This document shows, piece after piece, positions 25,882-35,182 of a stretch of DNA of 64,000 nucleotides. How positions within the stretch are numbered: the first letter of the stretch is position 1; the number at the start of each line of letters is the position of its first letter. Under the pieces are notes generated by a model. That model saw only the letters and a list, made by a program, of their open reading frames with translations. It made no database searches and was not told the DNA's origin. This DNA is from Paraburkholderia sp. ZP32-5 (GTDB taxonomy: Bacteria; Pseudomonadota; Gammaproteobacteria; Burkholderiales; Burkholderiaceae), in NCBI RefSeq assembly GCF_021390495.1, contig NZ_JAJEJP010000003.1:1116001-1180000 (forward strand), given 5' to 3'. The position numbers were made by a program, and so were the translations under genes.

Positions 25882-26501
25882 GAAACGGCTCCAAACGGGT
25901 GGTCAGATCGAGTCGGATCGACGCGGTGCTCGCGTGGCGCGTGTTCCGATAACCAGTGCGCGAGACTCGCGGCAAAACTGCGGAACAGCGCGAGTTCGAA
26001 CGTCGGGCCTTGCGCCGGGTCGTCGGGCAAACGCCAGAACGTGACGTTCATATGCGCGAGATGCGTGCAGGCCGCGCTATCGACGGCAAACGCGTCGTTC
26101 GACACGTCGATCGATACGCCCTTCGCAAGCAGCGCGGGCACCGCGATGCCGGACAGGCGCAGCAACGCATACCCATCGCTCTGATCGACGACGCTGGCCG
26201 CATCGCGCACGCTTTGCTTCAGATCGGCGGCGAGGCGATTGGGACGCTGCTCCGCGACGATCAGCCAGCTCCGCGGAGCGGTGGCGACCGCAACGATGCC
26301 GCGTTGGCGCGCGCACTTCCCCGCATCGGGCAGATCGATGCCGAAGTCCGCGGCGAGCGCGCGCAATACGTCGTTTTCCCGGCCACGGCGTGCGGTGATC
26401 AGCGCAATGCCGCAGCCGTCCCGGTCGATCGCGCGAATCGCGCCGGTGGGCAGCGCGACGCCGTCGAACGGAGCAACGGCTTTGAGAATCGGCTCATGCA
26501 T
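25878..26501 (-). CDS. soxG: Sarcosine oxidase gamma subunit
   Basis: A 207-residue subunit of heterotetrameric sarcosine oxidase. The middle has RLSGIAVPALLAKGVSIDV and the end AHMNVTFWRLPDD followed by ELALFRSFAASLAHWL, typical of SoxG and distantly related to the aminomethyltransferase fold. The start at 26501 overlaps the soxA stop by eight bases, and the stop overlaps the purU start by four. It sits between the alpha and beta subunits in the complex and has no separate catalytic role that is visible here. Confidence 0.92.
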   Translation of the reverse strand: MHEPILKAVAPFDGVALPTGAIRAIDRDGCGIALITARRGRENDVLRALAADFGIDLPDAGKCARQRGIVAVATAPRSWLIVAEQRPNRLAADLKQSVRDAASVVDQSDGYALLRLSGIAVPALLAKGVSIDVSNDAFAVDSAACTHLAHMNVTFWRLPDDPAQGPTFELALFRSFAASLAHWLSEHAPREHRVDPTRSDHPFGAVS

Positions 26502-29500
26502 GCAAACGCGCCCCCTCTGCATCGATGAAGACCGGCGAGCACACTTCGACCTCGACGTCCGCGCCCCGTACCGCGTCGAACACACGCAGACGTTCGCCGA
26601 GCCGCTGCGCCGCGTGCACGAGCATCGCCAATGCGATCCAGTGGCCGAACTGAGGTGAGTAGGCAGCCGACGTGATGTAGCCGAGATCGTTGTCCATCGT
26701 CGCGGCGGCGCCGGGCGCCAGCAGATGCGCGCCCGCGCGCAGCCGGCTGGCCGGATCGAGCGGCCGCAAGCCGACCAGCGCCGCGCGCGATGCGTCGGTC
26801 AAGCCCGCGCGGCGCGACAGCACCGCGCCGATGAAATCCTTCTTCTTCGACATCATCCGGCCCATTCCCAGATCGGCGGCCGTGGTCGTTCCATTCAGTT
26901 CATTGCCGGCAACGTGCCCTTTCTCGATGCGCATCACGCTCATCGCTTCGATGCCATACGGCGTGATGCCGAAATGCTCGCCCGCCTGCATGATCGCGCG
27001 GATCACCGCATCGCCGTAACGCGCCGGCACGGCCAGCTCATAAGCGCGTTCGCCGGAAAAAGACAGCCGGAACAGACGCACAGTCAGATCGCGCCACACG
27101 AATTCCCCGCATGCCATATAGGGAAACGCTTCGTCGCCAAGATCGACGGCATCGCCGAGCAGTTGCTGCAATACCGCTCTCGACTGCGGTCCGGCGATCG
27201 CGTATTGAGCCCATTGCTCGGTGACCGACGCGAGTTGCACATCGAGATCGGGCCAGCTCACCTGGCACGCGAATTCCAGATGCTGCATCACGCGCGCGGC
27301 GTTGGCGGTGGTCGTCGACATCACGTAGTGATCGTCGGCGAGACGCGCGGTCGTACCGTCGTCGAAAGCGAAACCGTCTTCGCGCAACATCAGGCCGTAG
27401 CGCGCCTTGCCGACCGGCAACGTCGAAAACATATTGATGTACACGCGATCGAGCAGACGGGCCGCATCGCTGCCCTGCACGTCGATCTTGCCGAGCGTCG
27501 ACACATCGCAGACGCCGACACCCGCTCTGACCGCCTTCACTTCGCGAATCACGCTGCTCAACCAATCGGTCTCGCCGGGCCGCGCGAACCATTGCGCGCG
27601 CAGCCACTGCCCGCTCGTCGTGAACGTCGCACCGTTTTCTTCAGCCCAGCGATGACCGGACGTGAGCCGCGTCGGCTTGAAATGGCGTCCGCGATCGGCG
27701 CCGGCGAGCAGGCCGATCGAGACCGGCGTATAGGGCGGACGCGCGAGCGTCGTGCCGATTCCCGCGATGCCGCGCCGCGAGCACGCGGCCATCAGTGCCA
27801 GGCCGTTGATATTCGACAGCTTGCCCTGATCGGTCGCCATGCCAAGGGTCGTATAACGCTTCAGATGTTCGACCGAGCGGAAACCTTCCCGATGCGCCAA
27901 CGCAATGTCTTCACTGGTCACGTCGTGCTGGAAATCGACGAACGCCTTGCCGTTGCCGAACGCCTGCGCAAGCAGCAGCGGGCGATTCTCGACCTGGGCA
28001 AGCGATGCGCGTGGCGCCGTCGGTCTGGCCGCGTGCGCAACGGCAGCCGGTGCCACGTGCGCCGCCGTGCGCTGCGCGGCGCTCGTGCCCGCGAGCGCCG
28101 CCTCCGTGTCGAACAGCGCATTGGCCGCGCCCGCGAGCACCATGCCCGGCGGCAAGACATCCGGCGCGACGAACGCGCCGAGCGTCTCCGACCAGACTGG
28201 CTTGCCGCCCAGATACGTGGTCAGCGCGAGGCTGGGATTCCAGCCTCCCGACATGGCCAGCAGATCGCACGACAACTTGATGCGCCGGCCCGACGCGTCG
28301 AGCAGCGTCACGCTCCGGACTCGCCGCGCACCCTGCGCGGACAATACCCGCGCGCCGGCTAACACCCGCAGACCGGCACGTTCCGCCGCCGCCCGGTCAG
28401 CCTCGGGCACCTCGGCGCGAAGATCGATCACGGCAACCGGACGCACGCCCGCCTCGACGAGATCCTCAGCGAGGCGCCAGCCGCTTTCATTGGTGGTGAC
28501 AATGACGGGCTGCGAACCGGCAACGACGCCGAAGCGGTTCAGATACATGCGAACCGCGGCCGCCATCATCACGCCCGGCCGATCGTTGCCCGCGAACGTG
28601 AGCGGCTGTTCGATCGCGCCGCTCGCGAGTACCGCGCGCGGCGCGACGATTTTCCATAGCCGCTGACGCGGCTCGCCCGCGAGCGGCACCGCGACGTGAT
28701 CGGCGACACGTTGCGCCGCGCCGTAGGTATGCCCGTCATAGACGCCGAACACGGTCGTGCGCGGCAGCACCGTCACGAGCCCGCATGCGTCGAGCGACTC
28801 GCGCATCCTGAGCAGCCACTGCTGCGCGGCGACGCCCGCTATGGTCTCGTTCGATCCGAGCAACTGGCCGCCCAGCGCCGCATGCTCGTCGGCGATGATC
28901 ACCCGTTTGCCGGCCTGCGCGGCCGCCCATGCCGCGCTCAATCCGGCCACCCCGCCGCCGATCACGAGCACATCGCAAAACGCATTGACATGCTCGTAAC
29001 GATCGGGGTCGGGCGCATGCGCCGCGTGGCCCAGACCTGCCGCTCGCCGGATCGCGGGCTCGTACAGACGCTCCCAGAACGATGCGGGCCATTTGAAGGT
29101 CTTGTAGTAGAAGCCGGCGACCAGCAGCGGCGCGAACAGAGAATTGACAGCGCCGACATCGAACGATAACGACGGCCAGCGGTTCTGGCTGAACGCGACG
29201 AGACCGTCGAACAGTTCGACCATCGTCGCTCGCGTATTCGGCTCCCGGCGCGCCCCCGTGCGCAGTTCGACCAGCGCATTCGGCTCCTCGCTGCCCGCGC
29301 ACAGGATGCCGCGCGGCCGGTGATATTTGAACGAGCGGCCGACCAGCGACACACCGTTCGCCAGCAGCGCGGAAGCGAGCGTATCGCCGGCGAATCCGGT
29401 GTACTCGCGGCCATCGAACGTAAAGCGGATCACGCGCTCGCGATTCACCGAGCCTTTGCCGGCAAGCCGCCTCGTGTGGCCGGTGGAAGACTCGTCCGGC

Positions 29501-29511
29501 GCGCGCATCAT
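26494..29511 (-). CDS. soxA: Sarcosine oxidase alpha subunit
   Basis: A 1005-residue subunit that binds NAD and folate. An N-terminal ferredoxin-like region (FTFDGREYTGFAGDTLASALLANGV) is followed by a dinucleotide-binding fold (DVLVIGGGVAGLSAAWAAAQ near 175-195) and a C-terminal GcvT/aminomethyltransferase-like domain (TLGKIDVQGSDAARLLDRVY) that transfers the one-carbon unit to THF. The ATG at 29511 overlaps the soxD stop as ATGA and is chosen over upstream in-frame sequence that lies antisense to soxD-type residues. Length is as expected for SoxA. Confidence 0.95.
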   Translation of the reverse strand: MMRAPDESSTGHTRRLAGKGSVNRERVIRFTFDGREYTGFAGDTLASALLANGVSLVGRSFKYHRPRGILCAGSEEPNALVELRTGARREPNTRATMVELFDGLVAFSQNRWPSLSFDVGAVNSLFAPLLVAGFYYKTFKWPASFWERLYEPAIRRAAGLGHAAHAPDPDRYEHVNAFCDVLVIGGGVAGLSAAWAAAQAGKRVIIADEHAALGGQLLGSNETIAGVAAQQWLLRMRESLDACGLVTVLPRTTVFGVYDGHTYGAAQRVADHVAVPLAGEPRQRLWKIVAPRAVLASGAIEQPLTFAGNDRPGVMMAAAVRMYLNRFGVVAGSQPVIVTTNESGWRLAEDLVEAGVRPVAVIDLRAEVPEADRAAAERAGLRVLAGARVLSAQGARRVRSVTLLDASGRRIKLSCDLLAMSGGWNPSLALTTYLGGKPVWSETLGAFVAPDVLPPGMVLAGAANALFDTEAALAGTSAAQRTAAHVAPAAVAHAARPTAPRASLAQVENRPLLLAQAFGNGKAFVDFQHDVTSEDIALAHREGFRSVEHLKRYTTLGMATDQGKLSNINGLALMAACSRRGIAGIGTTLARPPYTPVSIGLLAGADRGRHFKPTRLTSGHRWAEENGATFTTSGQWLRAQWFARPGETDWLSSVIREVKAVRAGVGVCDVSTLGKIDVQGSDAARLLDRVYINMFSTLPVGKARYGLMLREDGFAFDDGTTARLADDHYVMSTTTANAARVMQHLEFACQVSWPDLDVQLASVTEQWAQYAIAGPQSRAVLQQLLGDAVDLGDEAFPYMACGEFVWRDLTVRLFRLSFSGERAYELAVPARYGDAVIRAIMQAGEHFGITPYGIEAMSVMRIEKGHVAGNELNGTTTAADLGMGRMMSKKKDFIGAVLSRRAGLTDASRAALVGLRPLDPASRLRAGAHLLAPGAAATMDNDLGYITSAAYSPQFGHWIALAMLVHAAQRLGERLRVFDAVRGADVEVEVCSPVFIDAEGARLHA

Positions 29512-29816
29512 CGCGAGATTCCAGCGGCGGCGACGGTCGCGGCAGCGCGTTCGCGCGCCTCGCCAGACGCAAACGCGACACGGCCGATCTCGTGCGTGCG
29601 CGTGTCGCGTTGCACGCGCAACCAGCTGCGGCAACCCGCGGCGTGATACCAGTACTCTTCGTGCGGGCCCGCAGGATTGGTCCGCAGATAAACCGCCTCG
29701 AAAAACTGCTGCTCCGCGTCGGGCGCATCCGGATCGGGTCGCTGCACCGTGGCGTCCCCCTGGTAGATGAACTCGCTCGAATCGCGCGAGCCGCAAAACG
29801 GACAGTGGATTCTCAT
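29508..29816 (-). CDS. soxD: Sarcosine oxidase delta subunit
   Basis: A 102-residue zinc-binding subunit. The N-terminal IHCPFCGSRDSSEFIYQGDA gives the CxxC pair, and YHAAGCRSWLRVQRDT supplies a further His and Cys, the expected three-Cys, one-His zinc site. YLRTNPAGPHEEYWYHAAGC is a hallmark of the subunit. It begins 31 bases after soxB and overlaps the soxA start by four bases. Confidence 0.96.
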   Translation of the reverse strand: MRIHCPFCGSRDSSEFIYQGDATVQRPDPDAPDAEQQFFEAVYLRTNPAGPHEEYWYHAAGCRSWLRVQRDTRTHEIGRVAFASGEARERAAATVAAAGISR

Positions 29817-29847
29817 TGCTTGTCGCGGCCGTCGGGCCGAGCCTTTC

Positions 29848-31098
29848 TCAATGAAGGTTGGGATGGGGGCCCGCGCCCCGTTCGTCGATCAGATGCCCGG
29901 TACGGAAACGATCGAGGCGATAGGCAGCCGCCAGCGGATGCGACGTGCCTGTCGCAAGCAGATGGGCGAAGCACCATCCCGACGCGGGGGTCGCCTTGAA
30001 TCCGCCGTAGCACCATCCCGCGTTCAGATAGAGACCGTCGACCGGCGTCGCATCGATGATCGGCGAGCCGTCCATCGACATGTCGGTGAGTCCGCCCCAG
30101 CCGCGCAATATGCGCAAGCGTCCTAGCCCCGGCATCAATGCCATGCCGCCCGCGCACACGTCTTCGAGCACCGGCAGATTGCCGCGCTGCGCATAGGAGT
30201 TGTAGCCGTCGAGATCGCCACCGAATACGAGGCCGCCCTTGTCCGACTGACTGAGATAGAAGTGCCCCGCGCCGAAGGCCACGACGCCCGGCACCAGCGG
30301 TTTGATCGCCTCGGATACGAATGCCTGCAAGACGTGCGTCTCGATCGGCAGACGCAGGCCCGCGAGCGCGGCGAGACGCGATGAACTCCCTGCGACGGCG
30401 GCACCGACGCGCGCCGCGCGAATGGGTCCGCGCGATGTCTGCACGCCAGCGACCCGGCCGCCCTCCATCAGGAAGCCCTGGACTTCGCAGTTCTGCACGA
30501 TGTCGACACCAAGCTTGCTCGCCGCATGCGCATAACCCCACACGACCGCATCGTGCCGCGCAGTGCCGCCGCGCCGCTGGAACAGACCGCCCTGAATCGG
30601 AAAGCGCTCGTTGTCGAAATCGACGAACGGCAGCATGCGTTGCGCCTCTTCGCGCGGCAGCAGTTCGGAGTCGGCGCCGGCAAGCCGCATCGAATTGCCA
30701 CGACGTGCGAAGTAATCGCGCTGCGCATCCGAGTGATACAGATACAACACGCCCCGCTGACTCACCATCGCGTTGTAGCCGACCTGCTGTTCGAGCGTCT
30801 CCCAAAGCCGCATCGAATGTTCGTAGAACGGTTCGTTGCCGGGCAGCATGTAGTTGGAGCGAATGATCGTCGTATTGCGGCCCGCGTTGCCCGAGCCGAT
30901 CCAGCTCTTTTCCAGTACCGCCACATTGCGCAGTCCGTGGTTTCTGGCGAGGTAATACGCGGTCGCGAGACCATGCCCGCCGCCGCCGATCACGATTGCG
31001 TCGTAAGCCGCTTTGGGTTCGGCATCGCGCCATGTCGGCCGCCATCCGCGATGCCGTGTGAGCGATTCCCTGAATAGGTCGAGCAGCGAATAAGACAT
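29848..31098 (-). CDS. soxB: Sarcosine oxidase beta subunit
   Basis: A 416-residue flavoprotein that oxidises sarcosine to glycine with release of the methyl carbon. An FAD-binding fold begins at about 32 (DAIVIGGGGHGLATAYYLARN). The stretch NAGRNTTIIRSNYMLPGNEPFYEHS is characteristic of SoxB, and GWGGLTDMSMDGSPIID near the C-terminus closes the substrate site. The ATG at 31098 gives the usual MSYSLLDLFRESL start; longer starts are not conserved in character. It is the first gene of the soxBDAG-purU-folD operon. Confidence 0.96.
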   Translation of the reverse strand: MSYSLLDLFRESLTRHRGWRPTWRDAEPKAAYDAIVIGGGGHGLATAYYLARNHGLRNVAVLEKSWIGSGNAGRNTTIIRSNYMLPGNEPFYEHSMRLWETLEQQVGYNAMVSQRGVLYLYHSDAQRDYFARRGNSMRLAGADSELLPREEAQRMLPFVDFDNERFPIQGGLFQRRGGTARHDAVVWGYAHAASKLGVDIVQNCEVQGFLMEGGRVAGVQTSRGPIRAARVGAAVAGSSSRLAALAGLRLPIETHVLQAFVSEAIKPLVPGVVAFGAGHFYLSQSDKGGLVFGGDLDGYNSYAQRGNLPVLEDVCAGGMALMPGLGRLRILRGWGGLTDMSMDGSPIIDATPVDGLYLNAGWCYGGFKATPASGWCFAHLLATGTSHPLAAAYRLDRFRTGHLIDERGAGPHPNLH

Positions 31099-31462
31099 GG
31101 GCAGCGTGGAAAACCGTGGAGGGTCTGCATTCGAACTGGCGTCGCACGCAGCGATTTGTATTTGCAGCGGCGCTTCGTTGTATTGCCAACATTGACGTGA
31201 AGATTGTGCCGTAACGAAATCGGCGCCGGTCGTTCCATGTGCGACCTGAAACACTCCAGATAAGACATCTATTCGAATCGCGCGAAATGGCGCATCAGCA
31301 AGCGAAGCTGTCGCGAACAGGCGCGCGCTGCCAATTTTTGCGTCACTAACATAGGCAGCATCGAAGCAGCCATAGCAAGCGTCTGCTTCGACAGCAAGTC
31401 AATCCATTCATCGAATAGCAGGCTCTACTACCTTTTATAGCTTCCGCCACAGGGAGACCCCC
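31099..31462. promoter_or_regulatory. Divergent intergenic region between soxB and a porin gene
   Basis: This 364-base gap must hold the promoters for the sarcosine oxidase operon and for the porin at 31463. AT content rises at about 31180-31230 and 31330-31445. I see no clear sigma-70 pair or strong palindrome. A GbdR/SouR-type activator site would be expected from the neighbouring GlxA-family regulator, but I cannot place one. Confidence 0.4.
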
Positions 31463-32587
31463 ATGAAGAAGTCCGCGTTTGCATTGATTTCGTCGCTGCT
31501 CCTCGGCACCGCCGCCCATGCGCAAAGCAGCGTCACGCTTTACGGCGTCATCGACGAGGGCTTGACCTATACCAGCAATACGGGCGGCCATTCCGCGTGG
31601 CAGCTTGCCGGCAGCGATATCCAGGGCAACCGCTGGGGATTGCGCGGCAACGAAGATCTGGGCGGCGGCCTGGCGGCGCAATTCGTACTGGAGAGCGGCT
31701 TCAATCTGAGCAACGGCACATTCCAGCAAGGCGGACGTCTGTTCGGCCGGCAAGCGTATGTCGGGCTGTCGTCGAACCGCTGGGGCACGGTCACGCTCGG
31801 CCGCCAGTACGACCCGTTGATTTCCTATGTCGCGACACTCACGTCGAACGGCGGCTGGGGCGGCCTTCTCTTCACGCACCCGCTCGATAACGACAACATG
31901 GACGACTTCTATCGCATCAACAATGCGGTGAAGTACGCGAGTCCCGATATCGCGGGGCTGACGTTCGGCAGCATGTACGCGTTCAGCAATTCGACCGGCT
32001 TCGCGGACAACCGGGCATGGAGTGTCGCGGCGCGCTACACGCACGGCCCGTTCACGCTGGCGGCGGGATATATGGACATGACCAACCCCGGCACGTCGTG
32101 TGGCGGCGCGGTCGCGGGCGGCACCGCCGCCGCATGCGGTGTCACCGGCGATGCCACGTTCACCGCGGCGAAGCAGCGCATTTTCGCGTCCGGCGCCGGT
32201 TATTCGTTCGGTCCGGCGATCTTCAACCTGACCTATACGAATTCATACGTCGGCAACGCCGTCAGCCCGAGCGCGTATCAATCGAGTTCGCTGCGCTTCA
32301 ACAACATCGAATTCAACGCGCGTTACTCGCTCACGGCATCGTTGATGCTCGGCGCGATGTACGACTATACGAACTTCACCAAACACGGCGGCGCCGGCAA
32401 TCCGTCAGGACACTGGAATGAATTCGGCGTGCTGGCCGATTATTTGCTGTCGAAGCGCACCGATGTCTATTTTCAGGGCGTCCATCAGCGCGGCAGCGGC
32501 GTAACGGCCAACATCCTCGGAAGCGCCGGCGCGTCGAGCAGCGGCATCCAGACGGTTGCGCGCATCGGCCTGCGTCATCGCTTCTAG
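31463..32587 (+). CDS. Outer-membrane porin, Burkholderia OmpC/gram-negative porin type
   Basis: A 374-residue porin. The signal peptide (about 1-20, ending AHA) is followed by QSSVTLYGVIDEGLTYTSNTG. GSDIQGNRWGLRGNEDLGGG and FGRQAYVGLSSNRWGTVTLG are typical strands, and the protein ends in Phe (IGLRHRF). AGGGAG lies seven bases before the ATG. It is divergent from soxB and upstream of the GlxA-family regulator gene, so it may serve uptake of sarcosine-related compounds, though porins of this kind are usually unspecific. Confidence 0.93.
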   Translation: MKKSAFALISSLLLGTAAHAQSSVTLYGVIDEGLTYTSNTGGHSAWQLAGSDIQGNRWGLRGNEDLGGGLAAQFVLESGFNLSNGTFQQGGRLFGRQAYVGLSSNRWGTVTLGRQYDPLISYVATLTSNGGWGGLLFTHPLDNDNMDDFYRINNAVKYASPDIAGLTFGSMYAFSNSTGFADNRAWSVAARYTHGPFTLAAGYMDMTNPGTSCGGAVAGGTAAACGVTGDATFTAAKQRIFASGAGYSFGPAIFNLTYTNSYVGNAVSPSAYQSSSLRFNNIEFNARYSLTASLMLGAMYDYTNFTKHGGAGNPSGHWNEFGVLADYLLSKRTDVYFQGVHQRGSGVTANILGSAGASSSGIQTVARIGLRHRF

Positions 32588-32768
32588 CGCTCGCAGTACC
32601 GCGCCGCACCAGGCGCTTGGGGTAAGTGCGTGTTTGCCGCAACTACCCAAACGCTTTTAGACACATTACGATCGATGCATCGCCCGGATGATGCGCTCAT
32701 GGTCATCCGATCGCGATGCGTCGCACGCATCGCGCCACGACAAGGCTTACGACTCTATCGATCCTTTC

Positions 32769-33899
32769 ATGACGCCCGCTCCCGCCAACGCCCGCCCCGC
32801 GAATTCTCCATCCGATATATCCACGCCCTCCGCGAGGTCATCGCGGCGCGGCGCGCGGCGGCGCGATGCGTCCGTCGCACCCTTTATCGACGGCACGCCC
32901 GAGACCATCGGGCCCGCACGCAATATCGGTATTCTGCTGATTCCCGGTTTCGCGATGATGTCGTACGCAAGCGTGATCGAACCTTTGCGCGCGTCGAATG
33001 CGCTATCGGGGCACGAGCTGTATCGCGTCCAGTACGTTACGCTGACGGGCGAACCCGCGCTGTCCTCGTCGGGCGCGACGATCGAGCCCACGTTTCGCGT
33101 CGGCGATCCGGTGGAATTCGACATTCTGCTGATCTGCGCGGGCGGCAATCCCGCAGCCTTCCACGACAAGAAGCTCGACAACTGGCTGCGCCGTCTCGCT
33201 CTCACACCGACGATTCTCGGCGGCGTCTCGGGCGGCGCCTACATGCTCGCGCGCGCGGGCCTGCTCAACGGCTTTCGCTGCACGATCCATTGGGAGCACA
33301 TGCCGGTTTTCCGCGAGGAATTCCCGCAAATCGACGTGCGCCGCACGCTGTTCGAAATCGATCGGAACCGCTGGACCTGCGCCGGCGGCATCGCGCCGCT
33401 CGATCTGCTGTTTGCGATGATCGAGAAAGATCACGGACATGCGCTCGCGGTCGCCGTCGGCGACTGGCTGCTGCAAACCGAGGTGCGTCTCGGCGGACGC
33501 CCGCAGCGCATGAGCATGCAACAGCGCTATCAGATCAAGCATCCGAAGCTGCTGCACGCGCTCGAGCTGATCGAACACCACATCGAAGATCCGATCGGCC
33601 GCGACGAAATCGCGTCGATCGTCGAACTGTCGGTGCGGCAGCTCGAACGTCTGTTCCGCTCGCACCTGGGCCTGTCGTTTCGCGATCACTACATCGCCGT
33701 GCGGCTCGAACAGGCGCAGCGGCTACTGCGTCAAAGCGCGCTGTCGATCGCCGAAATCGCGGTGGCAACCGGCTTCATCAACAGCAGCCACTTCGCGCGC
33801 GTCTATCGCACCAGCTTCGGCCATTCGCCAACCGACGAACGCCAGTTTCTCAGCTGCAAGCATGCTGCGAACGCGCCGGCCGCGCTCCTCATGAGTTGA
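32769..33899 (+). CDS. GlxA-family (DJ-1/PfpI plus AraC) transcriptional regulator
   Basis: About 376 residues. A DJ-1/PfpI-like domain (from NIGILLIPGFAMMSYASVIEP, through GGVSGGAYMLARAGLLNG and the CAGGIAPLDLLFAMI block) is followed by a C-terminal AraC domain (SVRQLERLFRSHLGLSFRDHYIAVRLEQ and GFINSSHFARVYRTSFGHSP). The Cys nucleophile position of PfpI proteases reads GGVSGG, so it is a sensor, not a protease. GbdR, SouR and CdhR, which control betaine, sarcosine and carnitine catabolism, share this architecture, and the soxB operon lies close by. The start is uncertain; an in-frame ATG at 32688 would add 27 residues. Its 3' end overlaps the convergent ABC gene by 11 bases. Confidence 0.87.
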   Translation: MTPAPANARPANSPSDISTPSARSSRRGARRRDASVAPFIDGTPETIGPARNIGILLIPGFAMMSYASVIEPLRASNALSGHELYRVQYVTLTGEPALSSSGATIEPTFRVGDPVEFDILLICAGGNPAAFHDKKLDNWLRRLALTPTILGGVSGGAYMLARAGLLNGFRCTIHWEHMPVFREEFPQIDVRRTLFEIDRNRWTCAGGIAPLDLLFAMIEKDHGHALAVAVGDWLLQTEVRLGGRPQRMSMQQRYQIKHPKLLHALELIEHHIEDPIGRDEIASIVELSVRQLERLFRSHLGLSFRDHYIAVRLEQAQRLLRQSALSIAEIAVATGFINSSHFARVYRTSFGHSPTDERQFLSCKHAANAPAALLMS

Positions 33900-35097
33900 T
33901 GCCCGGGCTCGCCGTGGGGTCGCTATCGAGCATCACGGTGGCGTTTTGCGGCCAGCCGACTCGCACCTGCGCACCGCGCTCGATCGCCACCGCGCTTTGA
34001 TCGGTCAGTTGCGCCACGACGATCTCCGCGCCGTGTTGCATGCGCACGCTCACGCGGGTAATCGATCCCGACAGCACAACGCTTTGCACGATACCTTCGA
34101 CCTCGTTGATGTCATGCTGACCCGGTTCCAGCAGGCGCAGCCGCTCCGGACGCACCATCCAGTTGATCTTCGCGCGTGCGCCGCTCGCGGCCATGGCCGC
34201 CGCGCGAGGCTCGGCGCATACGGGATCCGGCCAGCTGGGCACCGTGATCACGGCACGGCCCGCCTGCTCCGTTACGACGCCGGTAAACAGATTGGTCGCG
34301 CCGAAGAAATCGGCGGTAAAGCGGCTTTGTGGCTTCGCATAGATGCTCGCCGGCCTGGCCGCTTCGCAGATGCGACCGTTCTGCATCAGGCAAATGCGAT
34401 CGGACAGCGTCAGGGCCTCTTCCTGATCGTGCGTGACATAGACCATCGACAGCTTCAGCGTTTCATGCAGGCGCTTGATTTCGTACTGCATCTGCTCACG
34501 CAGCTTTTTGTCGAGTGCGCCTAGCGGCTCGTCCATCAGAATGAGCGGCGGACGATACACGAGCGCACGCGCAATCGCGATGCGCTGCTGCTGCCCGCCC
34601 GACAGTTCCTTCGGCTTGCGGCGCGCGAGATCAGGCAGGCGCACGAGTTCGAGCACTTCATGCACGCGCGATTCGATGTCCCGTTTCGATACGCCGCGCA
34701 CCTGGAGCGGAAACGCGATGTTCTGAAACACGGTCATATGCGGCATCAACGCGAAGTTCTGGAACACCATGCCGATGCCGCGCCGGCGCGCGGGCTCGTT
34801 CGTGATGTCGCGCCCGCGCAGCACGAGCGTGCCCTCGGAAGGGGTGGTCGCGCCGAGCATGATCTTCAGGAGGGTCGTCTTGCCGGATCCGCTCGGGCCG
34901 AGCAAGGTCACGAATTCACCTTCGGCGATACTCAGGTCGACCGCGCGCAGCACCTCGGTGTCGTCATATCGCTTGGTTACGCCACGTACTTCGAGAATCG
35001 GCGCAACAGTCGCGTCCGATCCGGCAACGCCATCGCGAGAGACGCGTGCGCCGCCCGGTTCCAACTGCTTCATGTCTGCCTTGTATGCGAGTTCCAT
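33889..35097 (-). CDS. ABC transporter ATP-binding protein, PotA-like (second set)
   Basis: A 402-residue ATPase with Walker A GPSGSGKT (67-74), Q-loop Gln113, LSGGQQQ (165-171), Walker B LILMDEP (185-191) and switch His223 in VTHDQEEA. A C-terminal TOBE-like region follows from about 300. AGGA lies seven bases before the ATG at 35097. An extra N-terminus of about 33 residues precedes the usual ABC start, and a second Met at codon 9 is possible. It is the last gene of a minus-strand importer operon and converges with the GlxA-family gene. Confidence 0.92.
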   Translation of the reverse strand: MELAYKADMKQLEPGGARVSRDGVAGSDATVAPILEVRGVTKRYDDTEVLRAVDLSIAEGEFVTLLGPSGSGKTTLLKIMLGATTPSEGTLVLRGRDITNEPARRRGIGMVFQNFALMPHMTVFQNIAFPLQVRGVSKRDIESRVHEVLELVRLPDLARRKPKELSGGQQQRIAIARALVYRPPLILMDEPLGALDKKLREQMQYEIKRLHETLKLSMVYVTHDQEEALTLSDRICLMQNGRICEAARPASIYAKPQSRFTADFFGATNLFTGVVTEQAGRAVITVPSWPDPVCAEPRAAAMAASGARAKINWMVRPERLRLLEPGQHDINEVEGIVQSVVLSGSITRVSVRMQHGAEIVVAQLTDQSAVAIERGAQVRVGWPQNATVMLDSDPTASPGINS

Positions 35098-35182
35098 GTG
35101 GTATTCCTGCGCAAGACGTTGTGTTTAGCCTGTTGCGTGTCGTGTTGCAGCTGTTGTCCGGCCGGGTTCGGCAGCGCGTTCG

